Shown: positions 50,127 through 63,369, counted from the stretch's first letter. The stretch is 64,000 nt of DNA from Mesorhabditis belari (GCA_958450365.1 CAUEEP010000742.1:1070001-1134000); one strand, 5' to 3'. The notes: generated by a model not told the origin, from the letters alone. A program made the numbers and translations.

Positions 50127-53100
50127 ATGTTCTCAAGGAAAATCTCTGCGGTGCAATCGTTTGAGCCTTCGTCATCGTCAAAATTTTCGCCCTCATCAAC
50201 GACAACGCACACGATGAGTGAACAAATTTTCGTCCTAATGGAAGTCTTCAAAAGGTTTGTGGAAGGGGAAATTGTTAAATGCACCCTTTCTGGCAAGAAA
50301 TTCTTCGTTTTTTTTCTTTTTTTTTCACCAGAAAAGGTGCGTTTACAACTGTCGAGAGCACAAAAAAAAGCATTGATTTGAAATTGAAACAAAGTTTAAA
50401 TAGAGATTTTGAAAATTAGACAAAACTAGACACATTTTCCCGTCATTGAGCAAAGAGAAATGCAAGTTGTTCTCCAATATTTCATTAGGGGATTTTTTTG
50501 AAAATCATTTCTTATCGCCTTTTCCTCAAAAATGTGATAACGGGCTTTTGGGATTGACGGAAAAATCGAGAAAATTTTCCCTTTTTCTTGAAACTTTCAA
50601 AATTTTATAGTTGAACTTTTATTTTTATTAGTAAATTGACATTTTATTGTGCTTTAAGCTTGTAACTTGTAACTTTAAGCTAAACTTTAAGCTAAACTTT
50701 AAGCTAAACTTTAAGCTAAACTTTAAGCTAAACTTTAAGCTAAAAAATAAACTCATCCTTTTAGCTCATTTAATTTCTCATTTCTCATTTCTCTTTTTCA
50801 ATCATTTTGTTTCTATGAGAAAAGAAAGAATTGAATTTTCGAAAAACGGATTGTCAAATTATCAATATTAGGCTTTTAAAAAGATTCAATTGAGTTTTCT
50901 TTATTAATGAATTTTCTTTTTGAGGTGCGATCCAGTCTCGACCAGACGAAGCGCTGAAGTTTGTCGTCGTTGGCGCCAAGTGATCGCGAGCGGAACGGGA
51001 AACGAAACAAATCAGTCTCAAGGTCAAAACAACAACAATAACAATAAACAAGTAAGATATCAATGTATAAATCTAATATTTAAAATTCTTTTTTAGATGC
51101 ATGACGATCGTCGGCTTCGCATTGCACATTTTGGCCGAATCTATGTCACCGATCGGAAGCGGTGAGTTGAATAAATTGAAATAGATAATTTTATAGTATA
51201 ATCTTATGTATATTTAATTCCCCTTTTTAACTTATAGAATAATCCTGGAGCGTTTACGGACGAAAATCGAGGTCCAAGAGGAAGCTGAAATAGCGAATAC
51301 GAGGATGCGACACGGGATTCAGGTTAAATTTTCAAAATTTTTCAACTCTTTAATTGAATAGCTTATGAATATACTTTATTTTTCATTTTTAGCCTGGTTT
51401 TTCAATGTCAAACAGTAAAAATGGCTCGTTGAAAGTTCTCCAAATGCAACCCCCATCACAAATGGATTCGGTAGGTTTTCTTTTAATAGATCTTGAAATT
51501 GTTGTTGTTAGTTATGCTAAAAAGCTTTATTACGAATTTACAAGTACGCTTGTAAGTACAAGTACATACATTATTTTCCCATAAGCCATAAAGTTTCGAC
51601 TTTCTCCTTTTCTTTCAGGTTTATGTGGACGAACGAGTGGCGGACAGCTCACAGCGCACGAGTTGGGCTTTTTCGTGGAACATTCGACCATGGATTGATG
51701 AGTATGATATACAAGAGGTTTGTTCAGAAGCTTTGTCCTTGTTAAAAATGTCTTTTTTTAAATTCAGGTCGTTTTTCATAACTTTTGCGCTTTTCTTGAG
51801 CGAGAGATCACTGAAATGGCTGACCCAACACCGATTCAATCGACGAGTCGCGAGGCTTTACTGACGCAATCGCATGGTAGCAGTGCATACTTGGTAAGCT
51901 TTAAAAAGAAAAAAAGATTAGATCGATCTTGTCATAAGCTTATTTCGCTTGTCATGAGCTTATTTCATGAATTGAAATATGGCAACAGACAGGCTAATTT
52001 TAGAATTTTTCAAAATTACTATAACAGCTTTTGTGATTGACATTTTCCTCTTTTTTTTTTTCAATTTTTTTTCCGTCTGTGTTTGATAAGAGAAAATGAA
52101 TGAGGAAACTGAAAAGTAAAGAAAAAAAAACAAGGAAAAGAAAGTTCAACTATTCAAGATATTTTTTCGATTTCGAAATGCAATCTGAATTTTTCTTAGC
52201 ACACTCCTTCCTACTCACCAGGCAATTCTCCATCACATAATGGTGTCATCGGCACTCAACCGTCCACACCAATGAATCAGCCGCAACAAGAGATCCGTGA
52301 TGTGAACACTCTACCAGATGTGAATATTTGGAATGGAGAAACGATGGAGGTGAGGGGAAATATAGCATTTGTTTCCATTTTCATTTTCATTTCCATTTCC
52401 AGGAACTCCTAAACCTTTCGTCGGGTCGAATCGAGCGTCTAGCGCAAGTGCTTTCGGCGATCAATCCACTTCATCTTGTAATCAAAGTGAGCATATTATA
52501 TACAAAATTTTCTATACTAATATTAAATATTCTTCACTCGTTTCACTCAAATTTCTATAGGACACAACGCGACGGATGCGTCGACCGATTCGAATCGTTT
52601 TCTTTGCTATCAAATTGTAAGTAATAAAATGATCTATTTAATAGAATCTTTTGATATTAATAATCAAATTTAGACTACGAAACAATCTACGGCGGTTAAC
52701 ACTCGAGAATCTAACGGGCAATGAAACAGTCGAGTTGGCGAAATGGTTGAGTTTAGGCGGATTGGAGAAACTCGTCATTAAACAACCGGTGAGCTGAATG
52801 GCTGAATATCTTTTTAAAATAAAAAGCCTTTATTTTCAGTCATCACATACAGCTTTCACTGTTAACGAGCAACTCTTGTTCAAATGGTTACGTTTACCAG
52901 AAACTCGCCGAACAAAGATCAACATTGAATTTCATGGTTGCCGAGAGTTGACTGCTGAGGGTTTAGCAAAGTTTATTAAGGTGAGAGTCTTGAAATTTCC
53001 CTTCATTCTTACATTATTACACTTTAGGCCTGGCAATTGACTCCCGAGATTTGCGAGTTTGAAACGATCAAAATCGATTGCGCCACTCTGCAACCGGTCG

Positions 53101-53764
53101 AGTTTCTCGCTGTCGTCAGCAAAAAGGTTTGAAAAGTCGATTATTGTAATGAGGCTACAGTATAAATAAAAGTTTTTCAAACTGATTTTTAGCCAAACGA
53201 GCGCCTCTCATCAACGCTTTTCGAAGAATTTTCTCTACGAGCCGCCCTCAATCACCGAAAAATGATTTTCCAACATGAGCGCAATGGTGCAGTCATCAAA
53301 TTTTCAGCTGATCAGAAGTGAGTTCAATACGAAATTTCTAGAAGATCATCGAGTAAAAAACAACTAAAATTTCCTTTGCAGAATGATGACTCTACAATGT
53401 GTTCGGACTCAAGTCACTCAGCCGATGATCAGTCGACGCTCAGCGCCACTCATTCAGGTACAAAACAAAAACTAGACTTGCTTCTATTCTTGGATCAGAA
53501 CTCGAAACCGTGCCTTCCAAAGCCAAGAACTCCTAAACCAGTGGACCTGATTAAGCTTACAATTCTTGTGCAATTGTAAAGATTATGCTTAATTATCAAA
53601 CTTTTTCATTCCAGACGCTCGAGCATCGTCATCAGGCTCGTCTCGGCGCTCATGATGGGAAGGGATCGTTGGCGAATCTTTTGTCAACCGGTGATGTGGG
53701 CGGACTAGTGAAATCCCTGTTCGCTAGTCCTGAGTCGAGAAAACGAGTCACGCAGATTGCATAA
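50127..53764 (+). CDS. F-box protein 1 (about 600 aa, 16 exons)
   Basis: Likely substrate adaptor of an SCF ubiquitin ligase. After a Ser/Thr-rich start the F-box reads EQIFVLMEVFKRCDPVSTRR and SAEVCRRWRQVIAS, split by an intron. Later exons carry an Asn-rich linker, FGRIYVTDRKR, SWNIRPWIDEYDI and Leu-rich stretches (NNLRRLTLENLTG, GGLEKLVIKQP, INIEFHGCRELTAEGLAKFI) suggesting divergent leucine-rich repeats. The last exon ends SRKRVTQIA, TAA 53762-53764. An acceptor-like TTTTTAG lies about 35 bp before the ATG. All exon phases are consistent. No closer orthologue recognised. Confidence 0.75.
50655..50745. repeat. AAACTTTAAGCT tandem
   Basis: Seven 12-bp units in the first intron of F-box protein 1. 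A naive read-through gives an FKLNFKLN repeat peptide that is not expected to be translated. Confidence 0.92.
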
Positions 53765-53982
53765 ATGGTTTGAAAATTGAGAAATTGTATATAGGTTTAT
53801 GAAAATTTGTGTTACATCTATCGAAAGATCCAAATTTTATGTTCCACTAAATTTTTCTTGTAAAAACATTTGTAAATACTTTTTCTTCTCTTCTCTTTTC
53901 TTTTCTTTTTTAAGAGTTTTATCATCACCGGTGGGTTCGATTTTCTTTGGAAAATTTCATAGAAATTGTCAAAAAAATTCGG

Positions 53983-54475
53983 TCAAAAATTGGATGTACA
54001 GTTTTTAAATAATAAATGTTTATTTGCATATTTACATATTTGCAAAAATACCCTTTCTGCCGCACTGAAATCTTTGCAAAAAAAAAAATAGAAAGCGATG
54101 AAAGCTGATGAAAACGCTCTGCCTGGTGGGTAGATCATCTTGTGCTTAAGACTCTTCTCATCCACACCATGTGCCATCTCAAGCGCACACATCAGTTCCT
54201 TAAAGCTAGCCCACAAATTCACACGGAGCTATGGAAATATCGGTATTCTTTTACCTTTGGTGTCCAACACTTTCACTATGAGAAGCTTGGTCAGATAAGC
54301 CAAGAGCTGGATCAGAACTGATCGTGAAATGATGAGCGAAGCGTGACCAGTTTTTCGAGAAAATGCCAAGGAAATGAAAGAAACGATCAACAACTACTCA
54401 CCAATCCATAACATTCGAAGCTTTTCTTCAGGATATACACATCTGCTCTCGAGTTTTTCAAGTGCAAAAAACATG
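53983..54475 (-). pseudogene. Unidentified coding-like exons next to satellite
   Basis: Three coding-like pieces on the minus strand: RRWTCMFFALEKLESRCVYP (upstream of a good GTGAGT donor near 54402), LIQLLAYLTKLLIVKVLDTK, and NLWASFKELMCALEMAHGVD then KHKMIYPPGRAFSSAFIAF. I could not join the second and third in phase, and no start codon is visible. The 5' side runs straight into the satellite array. It is most likely a gene cut off or decayed by the array. Confidence 0.35.
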
Positions 54476-54483
54476 CAGGTCCA

Positions 54484-55580
54484 GCGTCGACTTTGAGATT
54501 TTAGGACTTGCTAGATCCAACATTCAGTGCGAGGAATATCCAAACAGTTCATGTTGATCCCAATGAATAGGGAATCACTGGAGTCAACGCACTTAATGTA
54601 GAGAGGATTCAGGTATCTTTGTTTAGCTATCAATTTTGAAGTTTTAGGACTTGCTAGATTAAACATTCAGGGCATGGAACATCCAAACAGTTTGTGTTAA
54701 TCCCAATAAATTGGGAATCACTGGAGTGAATACACGTGACGTGAAGAAGATTTGAGCATCTAAACTTAGCGTTAATCTTGTGGTTTTAAGTTTTAGGACT
54801 TGATAGTATTAACATTCAGGGCAAGAAATATCCAAACAGTTTGTATCATACACGATGAATTGGAAATCACTGGAATGAACGCATTAATGTAAAGAAGATT
54901 TTGAGCCTCTAAGCCTAGCGTCAATTTTAAAGTTTTAGGGCTTGCTAGATTAAACATTCTGGGCATGGAAAATCCAAATAGCTTGTGTTGATCTCAATGA
55001 ATTGGGAATCACTGGGGTGAATACACATCAAGTGAAGAAGATAAAGCATCTTTTTTTAGGTATTTGAAGTTTTGGGACTTGGTCAATTTAACATTCAGAA
55101 CACGGAAGATCTAAACAGTTTGTATTGTCTTCGTTGACTTGGGAATCACTCGAGTGAATACACATAAAGTGAAGAAGATTTTGAGTGTCTAAGCCTAGCG
55201 TCAATTTTGAAGTTTTAGGTCTTGTTAGATTTAACATTCAAGGCATGGAATATGTAAATAGTTTGTATTGTACTCGATGAATTGGAAATCACTGGAGTGA
55301 ATACATATAAAGTCAAGAAGATTTAAGCATTTTTGTTTAGCTATCAAGTTAGAAGGTTTAGGACTTGCTAGTTTAAACATTCTGGGCAAGGAATATCGAA
55401 ACAGTTTATTTTGATCTCAATGAACTGGGAATCACTGGAGTGAACGCACTTAATGTAAAGAAGATACAAGCATCTAAGCTTAGTGTAATTTTTTTAAAGT
55501 TTTAGGACGTGGTCAATTTAACATTGAGAACACGGAATATCCAAACAGTTGGTATCGTACTCGATGATTTGGGGATCATT
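54484..55580 (+). repeat. Satellite array, left arm (about 8 units of about 143 bp)
   Basis: Units carry TTTTAGGACTTGCTAGATTA, AACATTCAGGGCATGGAA, CCAAACAGTTTGTGTT and GGGAATCACTGGAGTGAATA. Unit spacing measured from TTTTAGGACTTG is about 135-149 bp. Confidence 0.93.
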
Positions 55581-55944
55581 AAATTTTCTCCCAAATGTCA
55601 TCATCTAAAAATAATTTTTGATAGATCTTAAAAAACTGGCTTAAATGTGGGCTATTTTCAAGTAAGAGTGGCAGATTTTGGTCGATTTTTTCAGCATTTG
55701 GAATCAATTTTAGAAGTCCAACGAGTTCATTTTGCAAAAGCTCGTTGACGACTCGAATGTGTAACTTTGAAAGTACAACACTGATAAACTTTGGGTCAGT
55801 GTTGAGGCTGGTGATCCAGAATTGATATAGTATTCGATGGCTTTTGCAAAATTTTAGAAATTTGAGAAAATATTGGTTTTGATTGGGATTTGGTCCTTTT
55901 TGGAAAGTTGAGTACGCGATTTCCAAACGATTCGCCGATTCCAA
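55579..55944 (-). CDS. ORF of unknown function in the satellite loop (121 codons)
   Basis: Uninterrupted minus-strand frame in the 660-bp non-satellite spacer between the two opposed arrays. It reads ANRLEIAYSTFQKG, FLKFLKFCKSHRILYQFWIT, SVVLSKLHIRVVNELLQNEL and ends LFLDDDIWEKI. Composition is helical, Leu/Lys-rich and protein-like. There is no ATG at the beginning, so if real it is a last exon; a possible acceptor lies near 55985. Family not recognised. Confidence 0.4.
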   Translation of the reverse strand: MESANRLEIAYSTFQKGPNPNQNQYFLKFLKFCKSHRILYQFWITSLNTDPKFISVVLSKLHIRVVNELLQNELVGLLKLIPNAEKIDQNLPLLLENSPHLSQFFKIYQKLFLDDDIWEKI

Positions 55945-56249
55945 AAATCGCGCGGTACAAATTTTTTTCCCAAAATCTCATTTGGGAACGTTTGCAAGAC
56001 AAAAAAGACTTTCAAGACCTTGAAAAAGCTTCAGTTTTTCAAAATTTTCGGACCTTTCTAGGAGTTCTTCCCTTTTTTGTTCAGCTCTTCGCCACTTCCT
56101 GTTTCCAAGTGCCCAGAGTACACCACGAGGAGGCGGCTAAACTTTGAACTCCGCCACCTAACATTGGGATCCGAGGTCCACGTCTGGTCCTTGGCGATGG
56201 CACCGATTCCCGCCGAAAGAATGCTCAGCTTTCTAGGGTGCGTGGGATC

Positions 56250-58120
56250 TTCTTCACGTTATGTGTATTCACTCCAGTGATTCCCAGTTCATTGAAATCA
56301 AAACAAATTGTTCCGATATTCCTTGCCCTGAATGTTTAATCAAAATTGATGATGGGCTTAGATGCTCCAAATCTTCTTCACTTGATCTGTATTCACTCTA
56401 GTGATTCCCAAGTCAACGAGTACGATACAAGCTGTTTAGATATTCCCTGCCCTGAATGTTAAATCTAGCAAGTCCTAAAACTTCAAAATTGACGATGGGC
56501 TTAGATGCTCCAAATCTTCTTCACTTTATGTGTATTCATTCCAGTGATTCTCAATTCACCGAGAAGGGCATAAACGATTTGGATATTCCCTGCCTTGCAT
56601 TTTAAAATTAGCAAGTCCTAAAACTTCAAAATTGCTAGTCAAGCTTAGATGCTGGTATCTTCTTTACACTAAGTGATTCTTTCACTCCGGTGATTCCCAA
56701 TTTATTGGAATCAACACAAATTGTTTGGATATTCTCTGCCCTGCATGTTTAATCTAGCAAGTCCTAAAACTTTAAAATTGACGTTAGGCTTAGAGGCTCA
56801 AAATCTTCTTTACATTAATGCGTCCATTCCAGTGATTTCCAATTCATCGAGTACCATACAAACTGTTTGGATATCCCTTTGCCCTGAATGTTAATACTAT
56901 CAAGTCCTAAAAGCTAAAACCACAAGATTGACGCTAAGTTTAGATGCTCAAATCTTCTTCACGTTTTGTGTGTTCACTCTATTGATTGCCAATTCATCGA
57001 ATACCATACAAACTATTTGAATATTCCTTGTCCTGAATGTTGAATCTAGCAAGTCCTAAAACTTCAAAATTGACGCTAAGCTTAGATGCTCAAAAACTTC
57101 TTCACTTTATGTGTATTCACTCGAGTGATTCCCAAGTCATCGAGTACCATACAAACTATTTGGATATTCCTTTGCCCTGAATGTTTAATCTAGCAAGCCC
57201 TAAAACTTCAAAATTGACGCTAGGCTTAGAGGCTCAAAAGCTTTTTTACATTTACATCTTTACATGCGTTCATTCCAGTGATTTCCAATTCAGATTTCCA
57301 ATTCATCGTGTACGTTACAAACTGTTTGGATATTTCTTGCCCTGAATGTTAATACTATCAAGTCCTAAAACCTAAAACCACAAGATTGACGCTAAGTTTA
57401 GATGCCCAAATCTTCTTCACGTTATGTGTATTCACTCCGGTGATTCCCAATTTATTGGGATCAACACAAACTGTTTGGATATTCTCTGCCCTGAATGTTT
57501 AACCTAGGAAGTCCTACAACTTCAGAATTGATAGCTAAAAAAAAGGGCCTAAATCTTCTTGACTTTATATGTATTCATTCCAGTGATTCCCAATTCACCG
57601 AAGACGGCATAAACCATTTGGATATTCATTGCCCTGAGTGTTAAATCTAGCAAGTCCTAAAACTCAAATTTGACAGCTAGAAAAAGCTGCCTAAATATTT
57701 TTCACGTTTTGTGTATTCACTCTAGTGATTGCCAATTCATCGAGTACCATACAAACTGTTTGGATATTCCATGCCCTGAATGTTTAATCTAGCAAGTCCT
57801 AAAACCTCAAAAAAACCACACTAAGTTTAGATGCTCAAATCTTCTTCACGTTACGTGTATTCACTCCGGTGATTCCCAATTTATTGGAATCAACACAAAC
57901 TGTTTGGATATTCTCTGCCCTGAATGTTAAATCTATCAAGTCCTAAAACTTCAAAATTGCTAGCCAAGCTTAGATGCTCGTATCTTCTTTGCATTAAGTG
58001 CGTTCACTCCAGTGATTCCCAATTCATTGACACCAAAACAAACTATTTGGATATTCCTTGCCCTGAATGTTTAATCTAACAAGTCCTGAACCTTAAAAAT
58101 TGATAGCTAAACTAATAATA
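56250..58120 (-). repeat. Satellite array, right arm (about 12-13 units, inverted)
   Basis: The same 143-bp unit as the left arm but reverse-complemented (GTGTATTCACTCCAGTGATT, CTGCCCTGAATGTT, AGCAAGTCCTAAAAC). Units differ by a few per cent to perhaps 15%, with small indels. Confidence 0.93.
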
Positions 58121-59369
58121 AGATGCTTAAATCTTCACATACTGTGTGTTCAGCAAATCTGTTGTGAAAAGCACAATCCTTATGTGAGTGTTTGATATTT
58201 TCTTCATTCAAAAAAAAGCTGCTTGCCTACAAGTTTTATTCACGAATTCCACGTTCAATTCAATTCAAACGATTTCACTCACAAAATGGTACAGAATGGA
58301 ATATTTCATATTGTCAATACATGCGCAAAAAAAAATTGTGATGAAGGCAAAATTGGATAAGGTAAAGTGTTCACCCGATTCGACTAATTGAGTTAGAATT
58401 GTACTGGAATTCTGTTTTTTTTCAACTAAGAGCCACGGAAATGCCGGAATAATACTAATTACACATGAATAAAAAGAAAAAGATAAAAGGCACATTAATT
58501 GCAGCAATTGGGGGAATTTCCAAATTTCCAAATCTCAAACTTTTGTTTGTTTTTTTAAATCAGGAAACCCGGGGAGTTTGTTTTTTTTGAATCTACATGG
58601 GTAATGATTTCGGTGATCTACTGATAAGCCCAAAATCAATAGTCAACTCAAATAGGATTGTCTTTTGAGTACATAGAAAGTACATAGAAAGTACATAGAA
58701 GTGACAGTGAAAGTGATTGAGAGTGACAGAGATTTTCCAAAGCTTTTTTTTTATTTGACCAGATCTAGCCTAAGCTGGGTTTAGCTCTAGCTTCATTGGA
58801 AAATCCCTGACTGACTGGCGAAAGTAATCGTGGGTACAATAGAGCAGGAAATCTGCAATAGAGCAAATTTAAAGTCGAGCAAATTATTCAGCAATTGATA
58901 TGAAAGATTTTTTTTGTGTTCTGAGGCAAAAAGGGAAAGTCTTGAAGCTTCAATTTTGAAGAAGAATTTAGAAATTGTAATAATTCTAAAGCTTCTAGAA
59001 AAATTGTAATAATTGTAATAATTCTTGAAGCTTCTAAAAAGAATTTAAAATAAAAAAAGATAAATCAAAAAAAAAATACAATCACGTAAAAGCAATATAT
59101 TCAAATTTTTTGCAAAAATTTCTCTACAAATCTAAATTCGAAAATTCTACCGAGATCCCTAACTTGATAATGGCTGATGAAGATATGAAGGTTCATATCT
59201 GATGAAGATATGAAGATATGAAGGGTTTAGAGAAAGAAATCTAGAAGGAAATCATCGAATACACCAATTCTACATAGAAATCTGTTCAAATTCTACTATC
59301 AATACTAATGAAGCTAATTGGATACACGCAAAGAAAACCGTGACTAATAAAGGACTCAAAGAAATTCAT

Positions 59370-59415
59370 TTAATCAATCCATCAATCCATCAATCCATCA
59401 ATCCATCAATCCATC
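59370..59415. repeat. (ATCAATCC)n microsatellite
   Basis: Six 8-bp units just past the 3' end of F-box protein 2. 58121-59370 is AT-rich, with a short GTACATAGAAA tandem and no gene I can support. Confidence 0.9.
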
Positions 59416-59422
59416 AATGCAT

Positions 59423-62315
59423 TTAAGCAAACAACCATCGATAGTTCTGCACGATGGTGATCATCTGTGCAGTTTTTGGATTCTCCGGTTGGACGAGTTG
59501 AGACTCCGAAGCTCTATAGCGTCTACGACATCGTGGTGAAGTGCGTAAATCTGAAAAAATCGATTTTGTCAAGATCTGATCGAAAGATTGAAAGTCTCAA
59601 GTTGAATTAACGAAAACTTACTTGATAAAAACGTTTCATAGAGAGCATGAGTGTCATTTGGATTCAATTTACACGTTTCCCCATTCACAAAAAGTCGACG
59701 CCAATTGAAAATCTTTCGATAAGTAAGCGTGGCAATCGGCGAGTCGAACTAAAATCAGATTCAGATAGAAATTCAGATAGAAATTTATTTCATCAATTTA
59801 TTTGATTAATTTATTTGATCAATTTATTTAATCAATTTTTCAATCCACCGAAACTCACCAATCTATCGTAGGCAGCCATATATTCATCAACTGTGATCAA
59901 ATCGCAATTGCCTAATCCTTGCAATATCAATGCCAACGATGGAGTGGGCGATGTGACTTGGAAACAAACGGAAACCTCATTGTTCAATGTCACGATTTGA
60001 CTCAAGCGCTTCCAACAATCACTAAAATAAAAGCTATATCATTTCAGACTTTTTAACTAAAACTAACCCTTCAGCAAGACCGGGCACCCAATTTTGTGTA
60101 CGTTTCCAATCATCGTAACTCAGATGAGACTCGAATTTCTTGAGATTCGTTGGTGGCAAGATTGAACGCTCAGCCATTCGACTCACAAAGAATGGAGAAC
60201 AGCCGTGAAGGGTCAGATTCTTGGGAAGCCACGTCTGAAAATAGGCGTTTACTTGACCGTTTACTTTACTTAATCTCTTCTCCAAACTGTTCAAGGTTTG
60301 AATAAAAAGACACCGAGATTCCCGTTTAAACTTTCGATTGCTCAACAGACAATATTTATTCAAGCCTAAACAGTCTAATGGTGAATCCCAGTTATCGGTT
60401 AGCTGAGTACTCGTTTACCCCTTCTTTCCCCTTCTTTCCCCTTCCGCCCTTGGGGGAGTGGGCTGGGCAAACAAATTGATCTCTCAAAAGCGGCCTTTCG
60501 AGTGAATCCTCTTCCTCAATTCTCATCAAAAAGGTCAACTTTCGTTTATCAATCGGTTTGCCTTTGAATTGGCAATGTACATATCATTTGTAATGTACAA
60601 ATCATTTGCCCCAAAGCCCTAGATCAATTTAGAATCAAATGAACTCACTTGTTCTGTGTTTGAGAAACCAGTTGAACATCGGAGAAAAGAGATATTCTTG
60701 GTGGATGAAGTTGAGATAATATTGAGCAAAAGATCAGTGACATCCGAGTCACCCACGGTCATTGTTTCCACCTCGATCATCTCATTCAACCAGGGTAAAG
60801 CATTCAACCAAGTTTGAGTCTGAACGATTACAATAGTTGATGATTTAAAGTGTAAATTACTTAAGTGAACCGAATTTAAACCAAATCCCTTTCAGATAAA
60901 GCTCAATGAAAGTATTCTTCAGTTTACCTGTCTCAACTTGGTGATCGTCAACGCACGCACCTCATGCAAGAAGGGTTCCAGGATTCGGTGAGCCAGAGCC
61001 AACTAGAAAAGAGAATTTTTATCAAATTGGATATCAGTCTACTATTCTAGAAGTTTGAAAGTTAAATAAATGCAAAAATAAAAAAAAAAATAAAAATCTA
61101 CCTCTGTCTCATGGACTTTCATCAACTCGCGCCCATTGAGTCCAATTCGAACGATCGAATCGCTTTCAGTGCCCTAAAAGATGATTGAAGATTTCTATAT
61201 TGTTTAGCAATTATTTTAGATATAAAACCCACTTGTAACTCAAGCGATTTCAACTGAAAATACAATTGCCCAGGTCGAATTGTTGTCGCTGCCAACAGAT
61301 CGGAAAGTGTCTGAAAACCTCGTTTGTTTTTTTCAAAATCCCCTTGACCCAATTGATTCATCATTTTTTTTTTCATTTTCCTTTCCAAAATCAGCTGATC
61401 GAGTGGGGGAAAACAACAGGGAAACCGAGATCAGAGGAATCAATGAGACACCTTTTCTTTCCTTCGTAAACACTTGGCAACATTGTTTTTAAAAGAAAAA
61501 ACAAGCCAATATAACGATTTGAATGATTTAGCCCTTACAGAAGAAAAAGTCAAACAATTCACAAGCAAAAAAATAGCTGTTTTCCTTCATTTTCTGCATT
61601 CTATTCAAACTTGAATCTCTCTATGCTCAAAATCTTCTTCACTTTATGTGTATTCACCCCAGTGATTCCCAATTCATTGACATCAACACAAATATTTGGA
61701 TATTCCATGCCCTGAATGTTTAATCTAGCAAGTCCTAAAACCTCAGAATTGATACCTAAGCTAAGATGCTCGTATCTTCTTTACATTAAGTGCGTTCACC
61801 CCAGTGTTTCCCAATTCATTGAGATCAACACAAACTATTTGGATATTCCATGCCCTGGATGCTAAATCTAGCAAGTCCTAAAACTCCAAAATTGATAGCC
61901 AAACAAAGCTGCCTAAATCTTCTTCACGTTATGTGTATTCACCCCAGTGATTCCCAATTCATCGAGTACGATACAAACTATTTGGATATTCCTAGCCCTG
62001 AAAAATTGTAGAACAATACTTTCCCCCTTTTTGCTTATGCTTTCCAATTTTATCGCCAAAAATCTTCTCCAAAAAACAATTTGGCGCTTTTTGACAGTTT
62101 TGTTGACTTGTTGACAACGAAATTTTTGTGCGTATTGCAGCTTTTGCAAAAGTAATAAACCACAAAATCCTATTTTCAAGCATCAAAAGCTCTATTTTAA
62201 CAAGTATAAAGATATTTCTGATTTCTCAACTACTCACCGAATCCTCAGCATTTGCCACATAGTCCAAAATCTTTGACCACAACTCGAGTGGTAAATTCGG
62301 TAAATTGGTGCCCAT
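59423..62315 (-). CDS. F-box protein 2 (about 390 aa, 9 exons)
   Basis: Putative SCF adaptor. Met 62315 starts MGTNLPNLPLELWSKILDYV, a canonical N-terminal F-box; it continues LSDLLAATTIRP. Later exons include SIVRIGLNGRELMKVHETE, LALAHRILEPFLHEV, TWLNALPWLNEMIEVETMTV, TWLPKNLTLHGCSPFFVSRM, and LITVDEYMAAYDRL with RKIFNWRRLFVNGE. It ends QNYRWLFA, TAA 59423-59425. The C-terminal layout is typical of the fast-evolving nematode F-box expansions. The first intron holds three satellite units (61620-62000). No frameshifts. Confidence 0.8.
61620..62000 (-). repeat. Satellite outlier, about 2.7 units
   Basis: The same 143-bp repeat as 56250-58120, in the same orientation, inside the first intron of F-box protein 2 and 3.5 kb from the main array. 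Confidence 0.93.
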
Positions 62316-62984
62316 CTTGTGTGGCTGAAAAGTTCTATATAAAGTAAAATAGAAAATTTAAAGTTGTTGAAAAAAAAAATCGTCATTTAAAATCATAAAA
62401 AAAACAGAATTTTGGTTTAAAGTTTAAAATTCTAAAAGACTATAAAGCTTGACACAAAATTTGTGATTGAAAATGAAATTTGAAGAAGTTTTTAAAGCTA
62501 GACAACCTCAAGAAGAACGGCTTATCAGTGAAATGTCAAAAAAATTTTAGGATCGGATAAAAACTGTCAAAAATTGAATCGCTTGCCCCTTTTTTGCGTT
62601 TTTGATCCAGGAAAAGACAAAAAAAGGGCCTAAAAAAGGTTTTTTTAGGCCAAAGACGCCTGTCTGGGGAACTTATCAAAGAGAAAAAGAAGTGAACTCT
62701 TTTCTTTTAGCTCTTTGTAAGTTCTTGACTTTTTTTTTTCAGGTCCACTCATTTGGTGATCGTTCCCCCCTCACTCAGCCGATCAGCCTGGCACGCACTG
62801 TTGCCAAACTCATCCCCCTTTTTCTCATTTTTTTTGCACACTTCTCTTTTCCTCTCTTCCTCTTTTCCCTCCCGACTCCCGGGTGGAGATCGAACGCAAC
62901 ATTTTGTGTTGCGAGACAAGATCAATGTCTGATCAAAACAGAACAAAGAAAAGGTGCCAAATACTTTTTGTGATTGTGAGCAAG

Positions 62985-63215
62985 CAGCAGCAATCAGCAG
63001 CAAGCAGCAGCAATCAGCAGCAATCAGCAGCAAGCAGCAGCAAGCAGCAGCAATCAGCAGCAATCAGCAGCAATCAGCAGCAAGCAGCAGCAAGCAGCAG
63101 CAATCAGCAGCAAGCAGCAGCAAGCAGCAGCAAGCAGCAGCAAGCAGCAGCAAGCAGCAGCAAGCAGCAGCAAGCAGCAGCAATCAGCAGCAAGCAGCAG
63201 CAAGCAGCAAGCAAG
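62985..63215. repeat. AGCAGCAAGC/AGCAGCAATC microsatellite-like array
   Basis: About 230 bp of 9-bp units AGCAGCAAG and AGCAGCAAT. Open frames encode Gln/Ala/Ser repeats only. Confidence 0.93.
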
Positions 63216-63369
63216 CAAGAGCAATTGATTGTGAGCAAGTGAAAGCTAGATTCAGATCTAAATTCTAATGCTACGAAATAAAACCTAGTTTCAAAAAGAT
63301 TGAAGCTTTTCTGTTCATTGTTTATTCATCCAGATGAGCCTTTTGATTTGATCTTTTTTTTTTTTTTAG

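Noticed and set aside
54484..58120. CRISPR-like array
   Set aside because: Repeats are contiguous 143-bp satellite units without unique spacers, in a eukaryotic genome.
62883..63268. Gln/Ala/Ser-rich ORFs, about 100-120 codons
   Set aside because: They come from the AGCAGCAAG microsatellite and are open in more than one frame.
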